A DNA stretch of 64,000 nt, from assembly GCA_030704615.1 (NCBI GenBank), contig CM060732.1, positions 26,848,001-26,912,000 on the forward strand, written 5' to 3'. The translations under genes were made by a program, and so were the position numbers. Below are positions 30,621 to 41,058 of the stretch, piece by piece (the stretch's first letter is position 1; every line of letters begins with the position of its first letter). The notes beneath the pieces were generated by a model. It ran no database searches, had not been told where the DNA came from, and saw only the letters and a program-made list of their open reading frames with translations. This DNA comes from Takakia lepidozioides. Its lineage: Eukaryota > Streptophyta > Takakiopsida > Takakiales > Takakiaceae.

Positions 30621-33560
30621 CTATCTGATGTGCAATTGCGAGATACAGAATTAGGTAAGTTTCCGAAAGTTGTTGATTGCTATGTTGAAGGCCAAAGGCC
30701 GGTTTGTTGCTGAGAAATATATCAATCTTCCGGCCGCTGACTTGCTTGGGACCAAGGAAAACGAAGCTGGATGCAACCTAACCCTGCGATCTTGGCAGTC
30801 CCTGCATACCTGGATCTCATCAAGAAGGCATGGGTGAATGCTGGTGCTGGTTTCACCTCTCCGACGGTTCATTTTAGAAGCTTGAATCTGTTCGAAAGCT
30901 GTGTCAAGCATTAGCAAGATATCATGCCCACGGCAGAAATTTGAGAGAGAAGGCCCTCCTCAAATGCCTGGCCCCATGCCAGAAGGTTTCTGAATCAGGA
31001 TGGGCTTACTCCCAGACGTGGGGCTCCTATCAGCTGACAAAAAGAAATCTGGCTGAACTTATGCATGCAAAATGAGGAGAAAAGCTGGAATCAATTGGTC
31101 TCTACGTGGGGAGAAAATGTCCCGCTACTTTTTTCTGAAAGCAAAGCAGTGAAGGGCTGCTACAACTATTGCTTCCTTTTCCGATGAGCATGGTTCGTCA
31201 ATCTCCAACCCCAAGCAAATGGCTTCTCTGGCAGCCTCACACTTTGCTGGATTATTCAGCTCTAGGGCTTCAATATCCCCCCTAGATTCTGAGGCACGCT
31301 CTAGAGTGCTTGACACCTTCCAGACGGTAGTTACTGAAGCTGTGATTGAGAAGCTTTCAGCTCCCTTTTCCTCCAACGAACTGTCAGAAGCCTTGGCAAG
31401 CCTTGCGTCCTTTAAATCCCCAGGCCTCGATGGTTTACCGGTGGAGCTGTTCAAGCTATCTGGGCTGAGTGTGATGCAGATTTTGTGGCTTTCACTGACG
31501 ATATTATGATGAAAGGTATAATGCCTTCTCAAATATCCCAAGGCGTCGTTACCCTCATTCACAAGAAAGGTGATAGGGAGATAGTGAGTCTCTAAACAAT
31601 TATAGGCCGATTATAACACTTCTGAATTTTGTCTACAAAATCATTGCTAAATGCTTGGCTTTGAGGCTTCAACCTCTCCTCCACAAGTTGATTAATAGGC
31701 CGGAGCAAACAGGGTTCGAATGATTCTATACAATATCTTGCTGGTGAATGAAGCCCTCAACTCTGCCTTTGAGGAAACCAGCCTTTGGCTCTCCTCATGT
31801 TGGATTTCGTGAAAGCATTTGATAACATTGAATGGAGTTACCTTCTGGGGGAAATTGAGAGATGTGGCATTCAAGGAAGCTTCCTTATATGGATTAGTAT
31901 CCTTTTGCAATCAGCTTCCAGTAAGGTTGTGGTGAAACTAAACTGGGAGAAATCAAAAGCCATTAAATCCAGGTTGAGTGACCCTTCAACAACAGCTCAT
32001 TGCCTGCTATGAGGTGAAAATCTGGGCCTCTCTTGGTTACAAGACGGTCAATCACACGTTCTCTTGGGCCATTTAGTTGGTCATGATCTGACAGAGTCTC
32101 AAATGTCTGAGGTCTTGATCACCAGATTGAAAGAAGGGCTGGCTTACTGGTCTTCAATTCACCTTTCAATTGCCGGCAGGGCATTGGTTGCTAACCGAGT
32201 CTTATTAGCATCGTGTTGGTTCTCCTCTTCTGTTTGGGCCCCTGGTGCTGCGATCGTTAAGAGGATAAAGGCACTGACCTGTAATTTCATTTGGGGTGCT
32301 TCCACCCCAGGTCAATCCAGACGAGCACTTGTTGGCTGGAAGCAACTCACTCAAAAAAAGCATAACGGAGGGGTATTATAGACCCTCATTCTCAAATTTG
32401 TGCCTTGCTAGCCAAATGGATCCCTAAGTTTTTACACACTCTCTATCTCCCTCTAGTCTCATTGTTCGCCATCACTTACTGCGTGCTCGCCCTGCATCAT
32501 CCGAGCTCTGGCCCCCATCTTTGAGATGGACTGTTCAGGGGGGTTCCAGCAATTCACACGCTCTTTCTGGATCAAATGCCTGGAAGACTATATGGCAAGC
32601 TTGGTTCTCTCTTCGAGAACAGCTCTACCAGACTATGCCAAAATCTGTGGAGGAAGCTTTAAGACAGCCTTTGTTTGGCAATTATAATAGAGACTCTGAG
32701 CTGTTAGTTAAATGCTCGCCAAGATGGGCATTCTGGGAAGCTGCTGGTATCTCTAATTTTTTCCATCTCTGGGAGGAGGGAGCCCTTATCTCCCCCAAGG
32801 TTGCGGAGTGTTTCATCTCGCCGAGACGAGTCAGGGTAGGATGGGAGACGGTAACAACTGACCTCCCTATCACATGGGTCTCCCTATCCTCCTTACTGGT
32901 CAACAGAAGAATGCTCCCTGCCTGGTGTGGCCTTCATACGGGTACAACCAAATCTGCATTCTTTGCCATGTCACGGGCAGGCTCCATGCCTCAGGGGTGA
33001 AGTTTTCAGGTTTTCCCTTCTGGCATTCTACACTCTCCCTGCCTAACTACGGTCTTGGAGACCACCTGCTTTGCTATCCGGATTTTTTGTATGGCCACTG
33101 GGGCTGTTAACCCCTCAGCTGCTGATGGCTATCATACTAATCCTTTCTTCATGTGGTTTCTGCAAGCTCCCCTAGCCTTGCTACAATTCAGCCCCGGAGA
33201 ATGGTTTTGGAGAGATAGGGCCCATTCCCCCTTCTTTGCCTACACAGTGAAGCTTGGTTACTCTTTACTAAATCCAATAGTCACACTGGATCAAAGTGGA
33301 ATAACAAACGGTCACATTTGTCGGGTTATCCTACAACATGGAAAGGAATCTGGAAAGATTTCTGGAGGAAGGACCGAGCGGCAAAAAGTTCTCTCCCCTT
33401 GGTTACGAAGCGTTGCCTTCCTCCATCAGCCGTATGGTACTTAAGTAGAGGTTATTTTTTCCTCTTGTAATCCCTGGACTTCGTCCATTAATATATAAAG
33501 TTATGGAGGCCTCCGTCCTTCTTTTGTAAAAAAGAAAAAAGAAAAAAAAGAAAAAAAAGA
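29900..33560 (+). mobile_element. LINE (L1-like) retrotransposon, degenerate
   Basis: Order on the plus strand: an ORF1-type CCHC knuckle (29,945), a decayed stretch, a reverse transcriptase of the non-LTR kind (31,050-32,350), a C-terminal part to about 33,440, then a GGAGGCCTCCGTCC word and an A-rich tail broken by G. The RT-before-tail layout and lack of LTRs define the class. The 5' limit is uncertain, and no endonuclease motif was recognised between 30,100 and 31,000. Confidence 0.75.
31030..33440 (+). pseudogene. LINE ORF2 remnant: non-LTR reverse transcriptase
   Basis: Despite many shifts and stops, the plant L1 RT order is clear. ASLAASHFAGLFSS and FSSNELSEALASLASFKSPG, then LDGLPVELFK lie at 31,219-31,450. 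VTLIHKKGDRE, NNYRPITLLNFVYKIIAK, LALRLQP, and INRPEQTGF lie at 31,550-31,720. ALLMLDFVKAFDNIEWSYL is at 31,785, the segment that carries the first catalytic Asp. The FADD-type block with the other catalytic acids is not visible, because about 60 codons appear deleted between 31,960 and 32,040. A linker with LKEGLAYWSSIHLSIAGRAL follows at 32,125, typical of the post-RT region, then a Trp/Cys-rich C-terminus. Confidence 0.8.
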
Positions 33561-33731
33561 ATTGAATCAATATATGAAGCGAGACGTTTGTTTTGTTTTG
33601 TTTTGTTTTGTTTGTAGCGTTGTTGAGATCTCCCAAACCGCGGGGCTCCAGCCCCGGTGCTTGGTGCCGTTGGAAAGCCCTTGAGGAGGAGGGGTGCACC
33701 GGCTTGGTCTCATGATTTTTGGACCCGCGGT

Positions 33732-33905
33732 GTGGGAGATGTGGAATTCTGAGTACTTTTGGTCGCTGAAAATTCGAGAAAAATAGCAAAGTGGGCTCTC
33801 TTGGAGCAGTGATTGGCCCTGCATGTGGGAGATTTGGAATTTCAAGTACTTTTGGTCGCTGGAAATTCACAAAAAATAGCCAAAATGGCAAAGTGGGCAT
33901 TCCTG
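33732..33905. repeat. Two tandem copies, 93-bp step
   Basis: GTGGGAGAT(G/T)TGGAATT starts at 33,732 and 33,825. Both units go on to GTACTTTTGGTCGCTG and AAAGTGGGC. Together with the next pair they fill the space right after the LINE tail. Confidence 0.7.
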
Positions 33906-33990
33906 GACAATGGTTGGAGCCTCGACGGGAGAGATATCAAGGGAAAGGTGTCCGTTCAAATCTGGTCGTAGGCTCTGTGGAAAAAAACTT

Positions 33991-34139
33991 ACTTAGATGA
34001 CAGTGGCTACTTGGGCCAACGGCAAAGGCTACCCCAAAGGTTGCATTTGGGCATAGGAGACACACTTTGATACATAGGGGATTGCACTTGGACTTAGATG
34101 ACACTGGACACTTGGGCCAACGGCACAAGCTACCCTAGT
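33991..34139. repeat. Two tandem copies, 101-bp step
   Basis: ACTTAGATGACA(G/C)TGG at 33,991 and 34,092, each followed by CTTGGGCCAACGGCA and AGGCTACCC-like words. Non-coding. Confidence 0.7.
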
Positions 34140-34214
34140 ATAATGAAATTCAAAGGGATTTTTTCCCCTGCAATAATTCAAAGAAAGCTTTAACGGGCTT
34201 CCTCCCCTTTCTCA

Positions 34215-34292
34215 AAAAGAAAAAGAAAAACGGATAGTAATGAGAAATGAAAATGATTCAGCATTTCTCATTACTATCCCTTTTTCTTTTTG
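34215..34292. repeat. Long hairpin (arms ~30 bp)
   Basis: Left arm 34,215-34,249 and right arm 34,262-34,292. The inner 18 bases (GGATAGTAATGAGAAATG) pair perfectly and the outer part is A-rich against T-rich. The loop is about 12 bases. It could be a foldback MITE or a small-RNA precursor. Confidence 0.6.
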
Positions 34293-35050
34293 GGGTTGTT
34301 TGTGCTCATTCCCTATGGGCAAGATAACATTATGATCCAACTCTATAAGACTCCCTAAATAACCTCATCAAAAAAGGTATCTTGGTACAATGGATGCTAT
34401 TTATGCGTATCTATTTTTTCGAGATATCCTTTTTGAAAATATTAGACCTACTATAGTCGGTCATCCATAATGGGATGACCGGTTAGAGCCGGTCATCCAA
34501 GTGTGTGGCCGAAGCGTTATAAATATGTAGGATTCAAAATACACATATACGCCGAAAATTCATTATGACCCAACCTTGTATACACACACTTTAGGTTAGA
34601 TATTAATGGCGTTTCATCTTGCATCATCCATGTCCAATGGCGATTGATAATGATACATGCTTGTTTTCATCCAACTTAAAAGCCATCATCCTTAAACATT
34701 AATCATCATGTTTAATGTGTGTAGAACATGTTTAATGCGTCCAAGACCAATTAAACGAAGCCCAGGCCTACTAACTCTCACTATATAATCGGCCCTCCAT
34801 ATGGGAGTAAGAAAAACTATAACACTTAAAGGATTGTAACACTTTAACAGATACAAATTTAGGATCAATGAAAAATAACATTTATAAAGTTCACTCTTAC
34901 ATGGGGAGCCCTAAAAAAAGTTTACGTTAATAGAACCACAAGAAGGGAAAAGAACTACGAGAAGGGAAAAATCGCCATCACGGCTGATGATCTACAGGTA
35001 GTGAAGGTTGGAAGAAAGATTCTATACATGTCTGATGTGAATGTCTCAAC
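34293..35050. other. AT-rich spacer
   Basis: No reading frame. A small palindrome GGTCATCC-ATAAT-GGGATGACC lies near 34,460, and a related GGTCATCCAA word follows at 34,492. Nothing else could be assigned. Confidence 0.4.
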
Positions 35051-35290
35051 CAGTGTTGGGCGGGTATGACAATTTGGGCATATTGAAGGGTCCGGGTAAG
35101 GCATCTGTGCTTAAAACGGTGTGGAGGTGGTTATATATAATGTAGGGGTTTGGAAATTGTGGCGGTTAGAGGTTATCAATAGAGGGGTCCCCAAAAAAAA
35201 TTTCTCTGGTTATCAATATGCCATTATCCAAGTGGAACACCGCCGGGTCCATACAACGGTTATCAATATAAACTGATTTTCAGTTATGAT
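35051..35290 (+). mobile_element. hAT-like transposon end (fragment)
   Basis: Starts CAGTGTTGGGCGGGTAT, identical over 17 bases to the terminus at 2976. Inside it repeats GGTTATCAATA three times. No right terminus was found before the microsatellite. Confidence 0.5.
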
Positions 35291-35410
35291 ACATTAAGAT
35301 TTTGAAAGAAAGAAAAAAACAAAGGGAAAAAAATGAAATATGAAGAATCACAATAAAGTAATAATAACAATAATAATAAGTGGACCAGATTTGGTTCCAA
35401 AAAAATAAAT

Positions 35411-35413
<3 letters not shown>

Positions 35414-35482
<69 letters not shown>
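35414..35482. repeat. (TA)n microsatellite
   Basis: About 34 uninterrupted TA steps directly before the first readable exon of the following pseudogene. The AG of its last bases (TATAG) could act as the splice acceptor. Confidence 0.95.
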
Positions 35483-35484
<2 letters not shown>

Positions 35485-36489
35485 ATTGCTTATGAGCTTT
35501 GAAGGTTTTGAGTCATTCAAGAAATGTTTGACATCGAAAACGTCAGATACCTGGTACAAGCTGATGAGGGAAGCATTCATGGAGTACATGTACACTGTAT
35601 GTATTCCATCGCTCTGGCCTTCCATTGTCTGTTGGGATATTGTCAATAACAAGTGATCTCATTCCGGATTACGTTTTGCAGCAAGAAATAGCTGAAGCTG
35701 GAGAGAGAGAGGAAAAGCGGAGTACTATTTGAAAACCCCGGAGGGTCTGAGGACGTCCAAGGGAGTGGCGGAAGCCATGAAGTTTACGATGAATGAGATA
35801 CGGAAGAAGCTCATGAGCGCTTTCGTGAAACAGTTGAGAATAGCTGACCCTGATTTTGGTCCCGAGTTTCTTAACCAGGTGAGGATCCACTGGAACAATA
35901 ACACCAAACCGGAGATGACACAGGAAAAGCTTCACCGGCTGTCAACTGTAGCTGTGGAAGCTGACCAGAAAGTGAAATGGTTGGAGATTTGGAATTCCGA
36001 CCCAACTGTCAAGGATACATACTGCTTCCCTAGGGGTGAAAGAGATGAGAACACCGGGCACATCAAACCCTTCAGCGACCAAGTTCTTGATATATGGTTG
36101 CATAGAGCCACCTACTGGAGCCAGGTACTTTTCAGGACTTTCTGTGCTTGAAATTTTTGAGAATATCTTCCCATGAATGGACTCTAACCCATGCATATAT
36201 ATACCTGCAGATTGAAGCTCGTGCAAACAAAGTGCTGGAGAAACAGCTTTATGACTACAAAATTACCATGACCGTGGCCGAGGACACTCTGGAGGATTAC
36301 TTGAGGCAGTGGAAGGCCACAACTTGGAGCAACTGCTTCTTCAGAGAGTTTTCCCGAGATGGAGGAATCTCCCGAACAAATGATTTTGAGTAGCAGTACG
36401 GGGCGGAGGGAGCCATGAAGAGGGTCCTATACAGGTTCGTTAATTTTGTCTTATGTTTGAAAACATTCTTTGGCAATCAGTAGACAGGC

Positions 36490-36549
36490 AGTTTGTGGCC
36501 ATAAAAAACTGCGTGCGCCAACGCACGCAATTTCAGAGGGCCACAAACT
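36490..36549. repeat. Intronic hairpin (H6), GCGTGCG core
   Basis: Arms 36,490-36,517 and 36,522-36,549 around CCAA. The outer 11 bp (AGTTTGTGGCC) and the inner GCGTGCG pair perfectly; the middle has five mismatches. It lies in the intron between exons 3 and 4 of the pseudogene. The outer arm sequence is unlike that of any other family member. Confidence 0.75.
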
Positions 36550-36719
36550 CAGATGTGCTCTCTCCTCCATCATGGATTTCAATGTTCCGTTGGCAGTTTT
36601 GAATGGAATATCTGTCTGCCGAAAAGGGGATAACTTTCTGCATATGGAACCTTTGTTTTCTCCTGTTCTTGCATATGGTACTTGTGAGTGTATTTCGGTT
36701 GCCTCATGCTCAAGGATTT

Positions 36720-36769
36720 GTGCACCCCAAACTATGTGCGTCGACGCACGCATTTTGGGAGGGCCGCAC
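36720..36769. repeat. Intronic hairpin (H7), TGCG core
   Basis: GTGCACCCCAAACTATGTGCG pairs imperfectly with 36,745-36,769 around TCGA. It shares the core of H1-H6, with outer arms again specific to this place. Same intron as H6. Confidence 0.6.
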
Positions 36770-38138
36770 TATATGTTTTTTTGCCTTCAATGTCTAAAAG
36801 TGCACCTCTTTTGTTTTGTAGGTATATCAAGAATGTGCTCATTCCAGGAAAAAACCTCAGTAAGTACCCTGCCTTTATCGACTTGTGGTCTGACCCCTCT
36901 AACAGTCAGACCATGTACATGGCAACCATCCTTAGAGACTACGGGAGATATCACCTGAAAGACTTCTGCTGGTATCTCGACATTCCGAAATCAGATTGCC
37001 CCTGGTATGAGTTGCAGACACGAAACCAGAACGACAATGCGGAGTCTTTGGCCCCTCTTACTGACAAGGAATTGCATGAGAGGAATCTGCGAAACCTCGC
37101 TGAGAAGGAACCCGCAGCCAACAAAACTCCTGCGAGAGGGAAGGGAAATGGAAAGGGTACAAAGGACAAAGGGAAGGAGAAGGCCACCCAAGGGGAGACT
37201 GCGGGGGGTGAGGTAGCGCAGACCCCAATTGCAAACAAGGAACGAAAACGTAAGGGGAGGATTGAGCCATACGACGTAGTGGAGCACCCATCCAGAATCC
37301 AGCGAGAATGTAAATGCGAGATTGTTAATGATTCAATCCTTGCCATGATGGAAAGCAGAAAATCTGGTTACACTGGAGAACCCTCTCAAACTTGGGGCAA
37401 GCTGTGTGCATTCCTTGACTCGGTAAGCCAATTCCCACTGTTTGTCTCCTTTACTGTTTTCCCTTTTGGATAGTTATTTAATTTTTTCCGTCTGTTTGTT
37501 TTCAGGTTTCGAAAGGGCAGTGTTGGGTCAATGGTTCTCTGAAACCATGTTGTGTCGACATGGTGATTGTGGACATTCCGGATGGGTTGCCAGTACCGGA
37601 CATCCTACCCACAGGCACTTGCCCAACATGAAATGCATTTGATGAGAGGTACTGGCGGTGGGTCTTTTCATTTTGCAATTTTTTTTTATCGGATGCAGGG
37701 GTTCTTATAATGATCCAATTGGTCAATACGAAATGTCGCCGGGAGCAGGAAGGTATAGTGCATGTGGAAATCAACGAAGGGGACAACAAAGTCTTGGACG
37801 ACGATTTTGCATGTGAGTAAGTTGTTTTTCTGTAAGCATCCGATTTCTCCCGCGAAAATGGCCCCCCCTTTCCCATTAATGGTGGCTAATGCAATTGTGG
37901 TTCTTTTGGTGGCAGGATATTAGAAGCTATTCCTTTGGTCGACGTCTCTGTTATTTACAGTGACTTCTGGTGCAGCCCTCCACGTTCATACATCCTACCC
38001 GACTACGCGGAGGCCATTGCTCGTCAACAGAGTTTCATGTTATCTCCCCCATGTGCTCGAAAGCACAACAGGCACCTCGGAGCTCGGGTTTACGTCGATG
38101 ATACTGCACAAATTTCAAGGGATAATTCTAGTGACTGA

Positions 38139-38376
38139 AATGCAAATTTCATCATTTTGGGGGATCTCCAGATGTTCACAGTTTTAGACATTTTGTGTCC
38201 CTCCATAACTTTGTAATAAAAATTGTGCATGTTCGTTGTAATGTCGTTAAAAGATGGTTTCTCATTTTCGTGCCGTGTATGCATTTACAACAGTGGCTTC
38301 TATGCACTTTATACAGTGGATAGTTATATCCTAGCTTGTAGGCTTTGATTGTAATGAACAGCAAATGGTTGGTCAT
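38139..38376. other. 3' flank of the pseudogene
   Basis: AT-rich. A TGTAATAAAA stretch near 38,210 would suit a polyadenylation signal for the preceding gene. No other feature. Confidence 0.3.
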
Positions 38377-38695
38377 GGGTCAAACAAGAAGACAAGACAC
38401 CTAGGGGATGATGTATGTATTGACTCTCGGGTCCAACGCAAGTTCAAAGGCAGCCTCCTCATGCCTAACATTGGTTATGGGTCAAACAAGAATAGAAGGC
38501 ACCTAGGGACTCTCGGGTTCAATGCAAGTTCAAGGGCAACATCCTGATGCGTAACGTTGGTTATGGTTCAAACAAAAAGACAGTGCACCTAGTGGATGGT
38601 GTATGGACTCTCAATTTCGGCGCAAGTTCAAAGGCGGGATCCTCATGCCTAACATTGGTTATGGGTCAAACAAGAAGACAAGGCAGACGTTTTGT
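38377..38695. repeat. About 3.3 tandem copies of a ~95-bp unit
   Basis: GGGTCAAACAAGAA-like starts at 38,377, 38,479, 38,565 and 38,663. Each unit carries CACCTAG, GACTCTC(G/A) and AAGTTCAA(A/G)GGC and ends in CTAACATTGGTTAT. Copies differ by small deletions. Confidence 0.75.
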
Positions 38696-39798
38696 CAATT
38701 TCTGTTACACAATGTTGTAAAGACCCGGAATTCCTCCTCATGCACAAATGAGAGCCAAATCATTTTGAATGTTGTTGTATAATGGTCCTGATGAAAAACC
38801 ACGAAAGTTGCAATACTCTCGTAACATACAGGTGCACATTTCTACCTCATTGGCAGGGGCCGCAATAAGCATTGGAGTCCAAACCATGTTTAGCGTGGTC
38901 AGGTGGTGCGTTGCAGGAAGTATAGTGCTGAAATGGCTCGCAATGTGTCGACACTGAAGAGGACAGCTAAAGAAGAGCGTGCTGCACACCAGAATGTTGC
39001 AGCAAGCACTCGGACAAAGTCGCAGCATGAAAGATCCTCTCACATCTGCTGTGTTGTCTTACTCTACGTTACTGTCATCTGTCTACATTTCCCCAAATGC
39101 CAGACATTCATTAAATCTTATCAAGTGCTTCAGGACGGATTTTAGGCACAATTTCTAATGTTTGTGCAAACGACATTGATCGTTATGCTTGGTTTTCATA
39201 AATGTTAGAATGACATCCTCGCTCAACATTCATCCACTCTATCATCCATTCACGGTATTTCATCCACATTTGTCCACAACTATTCATCCCCATTCATCCA
39301 TATTAGCAGTGTCCCATCCACATTGGCTCTGCTTCATCCTCATAAACTCATCCACAACCATTCTACGCTGATGACAACAACGTAAAATACCACATTAGCA
39401 TGGCATTAAATCATCTGAGGACCATTGTAGACTGATGACCTGGACATTAATACATCCACAACCATTTCAGTCTCTACAAACACTATCATTTTGCAACATT
39501 CACCAACAAACCCTAAACTCTCTTCTGCACCTCGCCTCGTCGCCCACACATGGTTCCCTATCTGCCAAATGCGCAATCCGCGGCTATAGGCCCCCATTTG
39601 CCTGTTCGGTCCGCGGTTATAGGGCCATGCCTATGAAAATGACGTGGCATGACGTGATGTGGCGTCGGGCACGCTGGCGAGGTCGGCTGACGTGGTGTCA
39701 GACCCGTCAGCCAACGTGGCAATAACTGATGGCGTGGCGTGAGCCCGCCTAGGCTCACGCGCTCACTTGGAAGCATCCCCCATATTATCATTATAGGG
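38696..39798. other. No supported gene
   Basis: A short basic frame at 38,936-39,050 (MARNVSTLKRTAKEERAAHQ) might be an isolated exon, but it has no partner. From 39,200 to 39,480 the sequence is rich in CATCCA words. From 39,580 to 39,780 it is GC-rich, with repeated GACGTGG(C/T) words. Confidence 0.35.
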
Positions 39799-40748
39799 TC
39801 GATAAAGAGAGCATCCAGAACCTCAAGAAGAATATGATGAGCGCGCTCAAAATGACTGACCTTGGAGATGCTAGACTCTATCTAGGAGTTGAACTGAAAT
39901 ACAATAAGCATGGAATCTACTTCCATCAAAGGAAGTATATCGAGAAATTACTCGAGAGATTCGGCGTGACCAATTGCAACCCATCAAGCGTTCCCATGAA
40001 TCCCAAAATCAAGCTGCAGAAAGACTCTGAAACACCAGTTGTGGATCGGAGAACCTACCAAAGACTAGTTGGAGGACTTCTTTACGCAACAATTAGTAGA
40101 TGGGGCAACAATTAGTAGATGGGACATCCAGTTTGCGGTGGATGCGTATCTAGGTACATAAACAACCCTCAGTTGGGACACATGATTGTAGCGAAGAAAA
40201 TCCTGAGATATCTCGAAGAAAATCCTGAGATATCTGAAAGGAACGCTGGATTTCGGAATATTTTATCCTATAGACGATACATGGGAGGGTTAGTTACATT
40301 TGCCGATGCAGACTGGGTTGGAGACTTGGACTCTCGCAAATCCACATCAGGAATTCTGTACAAACTCGGATCTACACCAATTGCGTGATCAAGCAAGTTA
40401 CAACCTACTCTCGCGTTGTCTTCAACAAAAGCTGAATATTGCGTCCTATCTTAAGCGGCAAGAAACATCACATATTACCGCCAACTCTTAAAGGAATTAC
40501 AATTCGAGAGTGAGGGACCGACCCCAATACTGTGCGATAACATGAGCAACATCAGACTTGTTCATAATCCGGCCATGCACAACCGGACCAAACACATCAA
40601 ACTCGATCATCGCTATATTCGCGAAAAACATCAAAATGGCAACGTAGATGTCAGTTACATTCCAACCAATTTGCAACAGGCTGACTTTTTAACAAAACCA
40701 TTGGGGTTTTCACAATTTATCAGCAATCGAGAGGAAGCTGGCCTTTGA
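39799..40748 (+). pseudogene. Ty1/copia pol 3' part: end of RT and RNase H
   Basis: The RT tail reads MTDLGDARLYLGVELKY, then GIYFHQRKYIEKLLERFGV (39,850-39,970). RNase H follows with GLVTFADADWVGDLDSRKST (40,290), LSSTKAEYCVL, LLKELQF, ILCDNMSNIRLVHNPAMHNR (40,530-40,580), TKHIKLDHRYIREK and LQQADFLTKPLG. This is the standard C-terminus of copia Pol. The frame is broken by two small tandem duplications (at 40,087-40,124 and 40,196-40,240) and by stops near 40,385 and 40,450. Everything upstream of the RT tail is missing. Confidence 0.9.
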
Positions 40749-40838
40749 AAGGTACCAGCATAGACACACAAGCTGCTCGTGAAACATGGATTGCTCGAAC
40801 TATTCATTCTGTCCGCTCGTGTGCAGATTGAGGGAGGG

Positions 40839-41058
40839 TGTTGGCAAAATACATCTGCACCCTAGCGTCCTAACATCTCGTCCATTCTTAGAACCTGATC
40901 AGTCTCAGTAACACGCGTATATTTATCTTATTATACGCGGTCACAATACTATTGATAGATGGTTAGCAAAGTAGGTTGCTCCCTTATCTTCTCACTTGAG
41001 CTGATCCATGTATATAATCTGTGTTTTTGATTAAGTAAACTCACTCTTTAGAGCAACA
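40839..41058 (+). mobile_element. Copia 3' LTR (~220 bp)
   Basis: A polypurine tract GATTGAGGGAGGG ends at 40,838 and the LTR starts TGTTGG. It ends GCAACA at 41,058, giving the TGTTG...CAACA inverted ends usual for copia LTRs. The position is about 90 bases after the RNase H stop, as expected. The upstream LTR is not in the window. Confidence 0.75.

Larger units (their letters stand above)
35484..38138 (+). pseudogene. C-terminal half of the ParB-associated gene family, broken
   Basis: Seven exons join with good GT-AG signals: 35,484-35,596, 35,682-36,124, 36,211-36,434, 36,822-37,422, 37,506-37,648, 37,699-37,816 and 37,916-38,138. Early exons are helical and charged (FKKCLTSKTSDTWYKLMREA). 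Exon 4 ends in a Lys-rich linker. Exons 5-7 hold VDMVIVDIPDGLPVPD, then VLIMIQLVNTKCRREQEG, then IPLVDVSVIYSDFWCSPP. The first of these resembles motif IV (VDLVIxDPPYGLP) of amino-methyltransferases, but Asp-Pro-Pro-Tyr is not kept, so the function is uncertain. Breaks: a shift in a GA run near 35,701, TAG at 36,391, and a shift near 37,620. Exon 1 seems to continue where the ParB-like pseudogene at 3284-5160 ends. Together they suggest one family of ParB-like domain, long helical middle and a C-terminal domain. Confidence 0.55.

Noticed and set aside
33390-33900. 165-codon minus-strand frame after the LINE
   Set aside because: It runs through the A-rich tail (Phe/Lys runs) and the 93-bp tandem repeat, so it is not a gene.
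35284-35652. 122-codon minus-strand frame across the TA microsatellite
   Set aside because: The frame is mostly Ile/Tyr repeats from (TA)n. The splice-supported exon is on the plus strand.
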